NCBI GenBank assembly: GCA_015179125.1
Contig: WHVA01000017.1
Location: 248,001 to 312,000 of the forward strand
DNA length: 64,000 nt
From: Gautieria morchelliformis
Taxonomy: Eukaryota; Basidiomycota; Agaricomycetes; Gomphales; Gomphaceae
Direction of reading: 5' to 3'
Positions 55,406 to 64,000 of this stretch are shown one piece after another. The position numbers and the translations under genes are program-made. Below the pieces are notes generated by a model, which searched no databases, was not told the DNA's origin, and was given only the letters and a program-made list of their open reading frames with translations. The stretch's first letter is position 1. Every line of letters starts with the position of its first letter.

Positions 55406-58400
55406 TCAGCTGGGTGTTGGTCTTTCCTTATCAGCCCCATTGCCTATCAAAAGTTGAACAACCTGATGATGACCCCGAGACAATGCCGCCTGGAGCGCAC
55501 TGCCATACACACCACCTTGCACATTGATGTCTGCTCCCTTCTCCAGGAGCAGCTGAACAATGGCATAATGACCCATTAATGATGCCGCCTGGAGCGCATT
55601 GCCAAAGAGGCCACCTTGAGCATTGATGTCTGCTCCCTTCTCCAGGAGCAGCTCAACAATGGCATGACGACCTTCTGATGATGCCGCCCGGAGTGCATTG
55701 CGATACAGGCCACCTTGCACATTGACATCTGCTCCCTTCTCCAGGAGCAGCTGAACAACAACATGATGACCCTTTGATGATGCTGCCTGGAGCACATTGC
55801 CATACTTGCCACCTTGCACATTGACTTCTGCTCCCTTCTCCAGGAGCAGCTGAACAATAACATGATGTCCCCGTAACGATGCTGCCTGGAGTGCATTGCC
55901 ATACTCACCGCCTAGCGCATTGACATCTGCTCCCTTCACCAGGAGCAGCTGAACAATGGCATTATGACCCTGTAATGATGCCGCCTGGAGTGCATTGCCA
56001 TACCGGCCACCTTGGACATTGACCTCTGCTCCCTTCTCCAGGAGCAGCTGAACAATTGCGTCATGACCCCTTAATGATGCTGCCTGGAGTGCATTGCCAA
56101 ACAAGCCACCTTGCACATTGATGTCTGCTCCCTTCTCCAGGAGCAGCTGAACAATGGCATCATTACCATCTAACGACGCCGCCTGGAGTGCACTGCCATA
56201 CAAGCCACCTTGCGCACCGACATCTGCTCCCTTCTCCATGAGCAGCTGAATAATGGCATAATGACCCTCTGATGATGCCACCTGGAGCCCATACTTGCCG
56301 TCTTGCGCATTGACGTCCGCTCCATTGTCCAGAAGATCCCGAGATAATATTGTTAGCCCAGCCTCAGCCATGTAATGGATAGGACCACACTTTTCCGACC
56401 ACTGATTTCGGCGATAAAGCTCGAGCCAATTCGAGTACACCACGCTTTCGGGTTGTAGAAGCCCTATGATCAGTCGGCGCAAAGTCGAATCATCATCGTT
56501 ATCGGGTTGAGTATGGCGAATCCAGTATTCCGCTGCATATGAACATAATGGATGGGATATCCATATATCTTGGCTTATGTAATGCTGGTCGAATTGCAGC
56601 AAGTAGGACACGCATGTCTTGGCGATGAAAGTATTACCGAGTTTCTCGTCGCAGTGATAGAACGCCAGCTTGCTGTGGGTGCGGAGGTATTCCGAGACCA
56701 AATATTCACGGACGGAAAAATGAGCTAGCCTCAATTCTGTCAACTTTCCCTGGCCATCCTGAAGATATTCGGGGTACCATGTGTCGTCTGTGATTGTAGT
56801 AATGGAGACCAGGCTGGAACACAGGGTCAGGATGTCCCGTGGGTCGTCAAAGCGCCGCTCTGGGACAAATAGGGGTCCAGTCTCGGCATCAGGATCTGTA
56901 GCAAGAACCTCCACAGCCATACATAGTGAAATCGGATTGACTGAGAAAGCGAGCCATTGCAACAGTTTCAGAGCATACACTCTATTGCTCTCGTCGATAC
57001 CCAGGAGAATCCTATCGTAGGTCTCGTACAGGGTCTTTGGTAGATTTGTGAGTGTCTTGCTGAGCTCGTACGGAGATCGGCACTTTCGTAATGCATCTAG
57101 CTGACAAACAACCCATCGAAACCTAGCTGGCCAGTCAGTAATGCTCGCCGCATACGTCAAACGATTACATACATTCCATGTGCTCCGTCAATCAACGTAG
57201 TCTTAATTGTTTCCTTCTTCTCTCCCGAGTATTTACTGAGCTTGTTATCATCTTTCAGTTTTCTTGACACATAGACTCGGATGTCGCTATCCACGAGACC
57301 CTCGTCCATAGATACCTGATGTGAAACCAGGTCCCGCAGCGTCTTCTCGATGTCTTGCTCGTCTCGACTTGTTGCCAGGAGGTGTAATGTGTCAAAGTTC
57401 CATCCGTGGATTTCTTTGATTAGCCCCAGAAATCGATGTCGATCTGGGCATTCGTCAAGGGCATCCAAGATGATATAAGTGTTCTCGAAATTGCTAATTA
57501 TCGACTTTAGTGTCGACTTGAGCTCTTCAGGGGACAGCGATCCTTGACCATTTTCTTTGTCAGAGAATAGTTTCATCAGGTAGTCAGAGGTTTTCGCAGG
57601 GGCCCTCGCGCTTTGTAAATACAGTTGTTTGATGAGGGCACGAAGGAGGCTGGGTGGTTCTATATCTTTGCTGCGAAAATCGAAGTAAAAGAATGCGACT
57701 GCGACAGACGGGTCTGATTTGGAGTGGTCGGAGATCACTCTTATGATGGTAGAGCTTGAGGAACGAGTTTGTTAGCAAGGGACCCAGATAGTCCAAGAAA
57801 TTTGAATTATTTACCATAAGATGGTCTTCCCGGCGCCAGCTGTGCCCTTATTAGCGGCGATTATCAAACAAGTAGAGAAACATACCCTTGCCGTGAAGCC
57901 ATAAGAACGACTGGGGCTTGCTTTTCCATTCAAGGAAACATTCTCCCCGCAGAAACCATGAGCCGGTGTGTTCCTCCCGCTCCCCGGCCGCATTCCAATG
58001 CTTCGACTCGTAATCAGGAGCGGCCAACCACTTGTAGATATCCTGACGACGCTGGTTGTCATGTGCCTCGAGCGCTAAACGCCTGTCCGCATGATAAGGG
58101 ATCATTGGCAGTCGAGGATACTGAGTTGAACGTACGCTTGATCAATGGACAAGGCCACAACGAGGAGCTGCTGGAACTTTTGAAGCTTGTCGAGAATCTT
58201 ATTAACCTCGCCTTGCTTGAATGCATAGGCCAGAGCTTCCTTGCGAGATGCGCGTATATTCTTCGTTTCTAACTTCTTCGAAAGGCTTTGCACCTCGGCG
58301 TGACAGTCCCTAAGAACGCGAGGTAAGCTCTTGTGACAATTTTGGCGTTCCGACGCATTCCCTGTTGTGCTTCCGCCTTCTGCTGTTAAGGAATCACTCG

Positions 58401-58911
58401 TTGCAGTGGGGGAAGGTGTGCCATCTGTGTGTTCACATTGGGTGTCTATCATGTCCTTGCCACCTTTGCGCTTGAAGCTCTTCAATAGGCGCTTTAAAAG
58501 ACCCGTACGCTCACTTGGCATGGATCCAGTGAACCCACAGCCGGATCGTGCGTCGTCCTCGCTCTGTGTCACCTGGGAAGGTTCGCCCAGAATGTGATCG
58601 TCATGGGATATATCGAGCGCGGTCAACAAAGTTGGCAATCGAGAGAATGTTTGCGATTCCTCAGTCACTATGAGCCTGCTGAGATCCAGAAGAACCTTCC
58701 GTAGTCCGGAGACCTGGTGGCTGAGTCTGTTCATATCTTTGGACGCATTCTTGTATGCAACTCGATACGCGGAGCATTTGGTGATAACATCTTCGGTGGT
58801 CCGGACGACGGCGATGACACTCGCTGAGTGGGTTGATGAGAATCGCAGTAGAAGGGCGATAAATACAGCAGACTTACCTGCCACTGCCAGACCTGCCAGA
58901 GCTTCAGCCAT
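55406..58911 (-). CDS. NOD-like receptor: Fungal_N-NACHT-ankyrin, 1,098 aa
   Basis: Five exons (58911-58137, 58083-57886, 57839-57815, 57754-57173, 57122-55406) sum to 3,297 nt, divisible by three. Residues 1-260 are the NLR N-terminal helical region (MAEALAGLAVAGKSAVFIAL opening, AYRVAYKNASKDMNRLSHQV, ending LQKFQQLLVVALSIDQA). RQDIYKWLAAPDYESKHW and SWFLRGECFLEWKSKPQSFL lead into the P-loop LHGKAGAGKTIL (about 320-331), which is carried by a 25-nt exon. Walker B is TYIILDALDEC (about 425), followed by LLATSRDEQDIEKTL (sensor 1) and a winged-helix-like LAHFSVREYLVSEYL. The C-terminal 300 residues are 9 ankyrin repeats (GNALQAASLRGHDAIVQLLL, EKGADINVQGG). Such proteins are thought to sense non-self and trigger cell death in fungi. 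Repeats are nearly identical in DNA. Intact. Confidence 0.92.
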
Positions 58912-59409
58912 TGCGTCGAGTCGATGGTTAGGGTGGAAATTTGACAGACCAGCGCGGCTACGTCATGCCGTGGGAATGCCCCTGTGCCATTTTGGGCCTA
59001 AAAAAAGCCTTGACAATCAAAGGCGATGTGCTTCGTGTGATATTGGAGGCTTGGAGCATCCAGAGCGACGTTATGTAACATAGTTTTTGTACTTGGACCT
59101 TGAAGCTTGGGCTATATATCCACCACGCATGCGATCATCGATCATCGTCAATTGTCAACAGAAGAGACTGCGCTTAGTGTAATCAGCATGTAAAATAGTT
59201 TCACCATGTAACAATAATTCCGAACCAGAACGCCGCGGAAGCAAAGCCGTAAATCAGGGGCCTACAATTGAATATTGAACACGTGCAGGTAGATTACAAA
59301 ATAGCATCAAACGACAGGCGTAGGATATTTAAGTACCTACTGCAGGGAGGTTTTTTCACTTGAAAAAATGTCTATTCTGGGTAATGACATGACACGCTCA
59401 TATGGGTCG
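58912..59409. other. Upstream region of the NLR gene
   Basis: 500 bp before the minus-strand start codon, with no gene. It contains an AT-rich TATATATCC-like stretch (59112-59120) too far to be a clear TATA box. Ends at the hAT target-site duplication. Confidence 0.45.
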
Positions 59410-59417
59410 CCCCTGAG

Positions 59418-59575
59418 TAGGGCTGCGCACCGTCCGTACGGATACGGCCGTACAATTTACGGTGAGTTGACGGGTACGGCACACCGTATACCGTCAGTAT
59501 TTTCAGCACCTCTCCCCTCTGACGGTACGGTACGGGTACCGTACCGTCCGTATTACGGTTGACGGTATAGTATAG
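59418..59575. repeat. Left subterminal CCGTAC/GTACGG cluster of the hAT element
   Basis: At least a dozen CCGTA or TACGG words in about 155 bp. The right end (63560-63722) is similar. In hAT elements such subterminal repeats bind the transposase BED zinc finger. Confidence 0.85.
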
Positions 59576-62500
59576 TAGAGTTAGATACTATGTCTAATTG
59601 TAGTATGTTAACGACGTAATACAGCTGTGCACTGAGCACGTGCAAGATGAAGCTTTTTTTGACAAGCATTAAAACTTTGATGGTTTCAGGCCGAAGACTT
59701 GCACGTCGCAATGAGATTGTGTCACGACCTCCTGAGAAAACTCGCTCAACGGCAACGGCAGATCCTAGGGAAACAACAATGTCAGTCCCAAAAACTTCAA
59801 ATGACAAAACAGTACACAACCAGGGATACAGAGAATGTCCCGAGCAAGCCAAAACAACTTGGGGAATTGAGCACGGCGACCCATCCACCATTGGATTGGA
59901 TTGCAAGTCTCAAAATCCTCTTGAGGAATCTTGAAGAAGTCGTCAAGTTCATTGATTGCTGCCTGTGCCTTCCGCTGAAAGCGTGATGTAAAATTCTTTT
60001 GAGGGGAGCGAGGAGGGGCTGAAGCATCAGCAGATGGACCGGGCACAGGATCGTTCACTTGTGAAGGTGCAGAGTGTTTACCAGCGTAATGGGTCCCATA
60101 GTATTCATACAGATTTGTTTTTGATGATTCGAGATATGCAGAAAGTGACTCCTCGTCTGCATAATCAAGCTTCATCCCTTCATAAGAGATGCAAGGATCA
60201 AGTACTAGAACATTTTCAGTAGATCCACGCATCATGATCAATCAGCGACGCACATGCTGCCCAAGTATAGAAGGGTGATTCGTCGTACTTATGATAATAA
60301 TTGCTAAGTTTTGTGTGTGCATCAATGAGACCGCGCTTGATACTGGGAGAAATACTGGCAGGAAGACTTTGTAAGATCTCCTTGATATCTTGCTGTAGTC
60401 CTCTAAAGATAGCATGTGTTGTAGATAACATTGGTACCTTTGTGGCGGACATCTGTGTTGTGGCACTGCGGAAGGACTTTGTCAGGGGACACCCTGTTTT
60501 CCATTTCCAGTTCCAACACCACACCCAGTTCCGACTCCATTTCCGACTCTGCTTCCAGTTCCGATTCCATCTCCGCCTCCGCTTTCGGAAATGATTCCGC
60601 TTCTGGGAGAACTTCCAACAGTTCTGTTTGCTTTGCCAGTTCCACTCCAATTTCTGACTTCCGCTCTCGGAACAGTGTCAGAAATCAAGCGACTCACGTA
60701 ATAGGTGGCATCAAGGGTCGATCAAGGGTCGGGGAGGTCAGGAGGATGCAGGGTTGATGGCGGGTGCCAAGTGTTGTCCCTGGCTGCGCAGCGTAGTATA
60801 ATATGGGCTCGCTGACATTGGTGGTCCTTAGACTTTTCTCTTTGGATTTCCCCTTGTCAGGTGAGAATCCCCTCTCTTGTATACTCTGTCCATTTATACA
60901 TACTTTGGATTTCCCCTTGTCAGTTGTGTGGTAGTGTGATCTCCACAACCAGCCAGGGTTGCCCTTACAGACTTGAGCCAAGAGGACACCAGGGTAATTG
61001 ATGTCCAGTCATCCTCGGATAGCTCGTATGCATGAAGATCTCGGTTCCGAGTTACAAACGAATCAATAGCATTGGGATAATCAAGTGCATGACCTGCTCA
61101 TATCAGACTGACATTCAATAGTATAAAAATTAGAATCACTCACGGAGCATTTGGTGTGTTGATGGCCAACGTGTTCTCACATCTAAGATGAGCATAAGAG
61201 CTGGGCTCTTGGCATCAATCCCTTGGTTCATAGATACATAGATCTCTTTGAACCAGGTTTGGCGGCACTGTGGGCTAGAACGAACACTCCGAACAATTTT
61301 TCATAACTGAAATCAATTAGACTTCAGGGCCTCAAGGCAAGAAAAAGAAAGAAGACTTTACTTTAGTGATAGCAGATATAACCCCATCGGGCCTTGCGTC
61401 CCCACCCTCGTCCTCATCCTCATCCTCTTGTTGTACAGCCTCATTATCAAACTGGCGATCCACCAGTGCGATGGCACTGTCTTGGTAATTGCTGCTGTGA
61501 GACACTGCCTTCTTGCTATCAGTGTTTGAGATAGCACCTATACCTGTGAGAAGCTGAAAAACCTTTAATTTGGACACATACATAGCTAACCTGTGAACAC
61601 ATACCTTGATTGCAGCAAGATGAACAGTGTGCGGCATGCAGCACATCCGAGAGTCCATAGCCGAGAAGTAAACCCCTGCTTCCAAAGAGCGTTGCTGAAT
61701 TCCTAAAGCGAGCGTGTCATTGTTGGTGGCATTGTCCATCACGAGAGTGATAACCTTAGAGCAGGGATGTAATGATATGACGATGCCTCATAGCAAATTG
61801 AACAAACAAACTTACCCGTCCAATAAGGCCATACTGCTTCAATGTCTCCCACACAGCCTCTGCCATCTTCTCTCCAGAATGTTCTCCAGCAAGTTCTCGA
61901 AAATTGACGAGAAGTTCCTCTAGAATATCACACAAATGTTATTAAGAGAGAACAGCGCCCATAACCAGTTAACGCACCAAGTTGTCCTTCGTTAGTCACA
62001 TAGTGGGTGACTATTGCCAAAAAGGCATATTGATTGCTTGAAGTCCACGCGTCGAGGGATAAAGCAACTTTTCCTTCGAGATTCCATGTAGTAGTAAGCA
62101 CAGAGGACACCATACGATACTAGATCACACCTGCCTCAAACATTTCATGGATCCCGTCAATGGTATCCTCACCCATCTTCATCATGTGACGTCCGATCCC
62201 TTCCCTACTAGGAAGCTTCACAGAAGGTGCTGGGTGACGTGCATAGGTCATGAGGTTGATGAACTCCTCTTTTTCAACCTCATTGAATGGTTGGTCACAG
62301 GCCACAATCCATTCAGTGAGAAGACGCTCAAATTTCGTTTGATCCCATGGACCCTGATTTACCAAATTAGTTATCGCGCCAGGAAGAAAGAGAACAAGCA
62401 AACATACTGCGTTGTTTGCCTGCTGTGTAGCAAAAGCCTTCTGAATGTTCTCTGTGGCGGCCTCAAGTTTTTTAAGATACTTGGAATCACCCTTTGTGTC

Positions 62501-63508
62501 TAGCACCTTTTTACCAGATGCAAACCCAATTTCATCAGCTGTTGGCGGCTCAGCACGGTCCTTGAGTACTAAATAGAGCCGATACATCGTGGGGAAGTGC
62601 TTCAGGTGACCGACAAGCCCAAATGATAGTAATGAAGATTAGTAAAGAGTTTTTTTTTTTTTTTCATTGAAGTGAAAATAGGCAAACCATTAAGATTACA
62701 TTTCATCGCCTTCGTCACTGTTAGAATTTTGTGATTGCCATGACAGCAGCGATAGTGCTTGTCACCAGGATTACCTTGTTGACCATTGGCATTCTGGGGA
62801 ACAACTTCCTAGAATAGGTATATACAACTGCTACGTTTCACTCCGCCTGGCTCCTGGGTGTGCATTGTGAGTGGAGTGGGATGAGGTATCAACGTTCATA
62901 CCTTTTTTCTCTGTTCCATATTGCTCATCATTATTTCAGTGAGAGCGGCAGGATCTGGAGATGTGGCATGATTGTGCGCTGATACATTTCGTGGGCTACC
63001 TTCATACTCGACCTCTTCAACCATTGCCTTGCGCAATTTCTTTTTTGCATGTGCCGTGGATTTAGCCTTCGAGGAAGCTGAAGCGGACTTGATCTGCTGT
63101 GCGCGAGTTGTTGCTTTGTTTTGTTTGGTACGGGGTGCTGTTTTCGATAGGAGCATGTCAGCAATCTATGTGGAACAAGCAGGTGAATAGGGAATATAAT
63201 TGGTAGATGTAGGAGAAACGCACTTGGTGATTTGGAATCATATCGTCAGACACATCTGACTCGGATTCCGAGCTTGGTTCATCACCAGAGCTCGAGTCCG
63301 AAAAGTCTCCATCTTCGTCATCATCCTCATCCGTGTCCTCTTCTTGTATGATCTTCTTAACTTGCTTGCGTTTGCGCTTCTGCTGACGGTGCAGAGTCCG
63401 GTGTTTCATAGGACGGCCATCTTCATCCAGCCCTTCTTCTTCAATCAATGCCACCATCCTTTTTCCTCGGTTTGCTCGCTTGGGGTGGACGGCCGACTTA
63501 CCTGGCAC
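59553..63508 (-). pseudogene. hAT transposase gene, interrupted by a solo LTR
   Basis: The N-terminus (63508) is basic then acidic (TDEDDDEDGDFSDSSSGDEP). After an intron comes a Lys/Ala-rich part, then a BED-type zinc-finger candidate (HYRCCHGNHKILTVTKAMKC, followed by LVGHLKHFP-like sequence, about 62760-62590). Catalytic-core blocks are KVALSLDAWTSSNQYAFLAI (first Asp), LVMDNATNNDTLALGIQQRS (second Asp) and CMPHTVHLAAIK. After the LTR comes LIDAHTKLSNYYHKYDESPF, and the dimerisation region has WWMGRRAQFPKLFWLARDIL joining SAVAVERVFSGGRDTISLRR. The LTR splits the exon between SSWLK and VLPQCHN. The remaining reading is good, so the element was probably intact until the LTR inserted. Confidence 0.85.
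60480..60969 (+). mobile_element. Solo LTR (family S), copy 2, inserted in hAT transposase
   Basis: 490 bp starting TGTCAGGGGACACC and ending TGCCCTTACA, with the 5-bp duplication GACTT on each side (60475-60479 and 60970-60974). It aligns end to end with copy 1 at 20677-21143, with a 20-odd-bp insertion around 60720-60740 (TCAAGGGTCG repeated). Contains the same pyrimidine-rich tract and two copies of GATTTCCCCTTGTCAG. Confidence 0.93.
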
Positions 63509-63559
63509 TTAAGTAGAAGGAGATGACATCAAGGCTGAGACTGAAACAGTAATACATGC

Positions 63560-63722
63560 TGTATATTGCCGTACATGGCCGTATTTGTACGGTAGCATAC
63601 GGCATCAGCCCATACCGTATACCGTGCCGTCGGCACAGGGCACCGACCCTTGACGGTACGGGTGCCGTGGCCATAACACGGCACCGTACAGCCGTGGGTT
63701 TATGGCACGGTGCACAGCCCTA
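63560..63722. repeat. Right subterminal CCGTAC/GTACGG cluster of the hAT element
   Basis: Mirror of the left cluster, with CCGTACA, GTACGGTAGC, ACCGTATACCGT, GACGGTACGGG and CACGGCACCGTAC words, ending in the terminal repeat. Confidence 0.85.
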
Positions 63723-63730
63723 CCCCTGAG

Positions 63731-64000
63731 ATGCGCCCAAAGGGCCAAAAGGCCCGTCTTTCGGTCTCAGCTCCGGCTCTCTGGATTCAGGGATGGCTCC
63801 TCAGGCCTTAACGTCAACGTTCAACCTTCAACAGTTCAACAGGCCCCATGATTGGTCCCGTCGGGCTGTGACGGCCCGACTGTCTTCGTCTTTTGGCATC
63901 CCGGCTCCGGCTAGGCCAGGTCTTTAGACGAGACTTGGAAAACACTCTAGTTCTCCCTGTAATCACTGCATTTTAGGGCTTGGTAATTGTGGTCTGAGGA
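63731..64000. other. No recognisable gene at the right edge
   Basis: 270 bp beyond the hAT element with only short frames; contains GGCCCGTC/GGCCCGAC-type words and ends without a feature. Confidence 0.4.

Larger units (their letters stand above)
59418..63722 (-). mobile_element. hAT DNA transposon with 8-bp target-site duplication
   Basis: 4,305 bp. Terminal inverted repeats are TAGGGCTGCGCACCGT at the left and its complement with one mismatch (GGTGCACAGCCCTA) at the right. The 8-bp duplication CCCCTGAG flanks both sides (59410-59417 and 63723-63730). TAGGG ends and an 8-bp duplication are diagnostic of hAT. It encodes a minus-strand transposase and contains a solo LTR at 60480-60969. Without the LTR it would be about 3.8 kb. 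Confidence 0.95.

Noticed and set aside
60216-60698. Glu/Ser-rich frames on both strands near 60.5 kb and 20.7 kb
   Set aside because: They are translations of the pyrimidine-rich tract inside the solo LTR, present in both copies.
1-64000. tRNA, rRNA or telomere repeats
   Set aside because: None was recognised by eye; a covariance-model scan would be needed to exclude small RNA genes.

Overview
The window is a eukaryotic, repeat-rich stretch from a filamentous basidiomycete, most likely an Agaricomycete. The evidence is short (about 45-60 nt) spliceosomal introns in every intact gene, NACHT-type NOD-like receptors (NLRs) with WD40 or ankyrin repeats, multi-pass membrane-protein genes of families I know only from Basidiomycota (including DUF6533), and fungal-type copia, gypsy, hAT, MULE and LINE elements. 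I cannot name the species. All exon models below were read by eye from splice sites, reading frame and remembered family motifs; no search or alignment was run.

Layout. 1-6.05 kb is a graveyard of two decayed genes: a polyamine-oxidase remnant and a C2-NACHT-WD40 receptor broken by several frameshifts. 6.05-9.4 kb has no recognisable gene but carries a diverged inverted-repeat pair. 9.4-12.14 kb is a LINE (ORF1 with a CCHC knuckle, an ORF with a PIP-box-like motif, then only the endonuclease part of ORF2). It ends abruptly in a minus-strand Mutator-like (MULE) transposon gene with SWIM and Ulp1-like regions (12.14-17.4 kb). 18.1-25 kb holds an inverted gypsy LTR, a truncated copia pol, and a gypsy element (+) with its own solo-LTR insertion and a duplicated RNase H segment. 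25.09-33.34 kb is a complete, nested copia element (-) with 240-bp LTRs, interrupted by a 2,458-bp CACTA-like element and by a 1,276-bp solo LTR; the target-site duplications for both inserts can be read directly.

33.9-46.3 kb is the main genic island: a multi-pass membrane protein (-), then a housekeeping cluster with VTI1 (Qb-SNARE, -) and prefoldin subunit 6 (+) sharing a 98-bp divergent promoter, a mitochondrial uS17-like gene (-), a TUP1-like fragment (-), an intact 633-aa protein joining an NLR-type N-terminal domain directly to 12 nearly identical ankyrin repeats without a NACHT domain (-), and an intact 416-aa basidiomycete protein of unknown function (-). 46.3-49.9 kb is non-genic with promoter-like direct repeats. 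A DUF6533-type membrane protein (+) lies at 49.96-51.76 kb, followed by 3.6 kb of low-complexity intergenic DNA. A complete 1,098-aa Fungal_N-NACHT-ankyrin NLR (-) occupies 55.4-58.9 kb. The last 4.3 kb is a hAT transposon (8-bp target-site duplication) split by a second copy of the solo LTR found in the gypsy gag.

How it fits together: the immune-receptor-like genes (one dead NACHT-WD40, one NACHT-less ankyrin protein, one intact NACHT-ankyrin) sit among layers of mobile elements. Most dead elements carry TGA stops where CGA arginine codons are expected, which suggests C-to-T mutation of repeats. Spliced lengths of the six fully modelled genes are all multiples of three, so the genic island appears functional.
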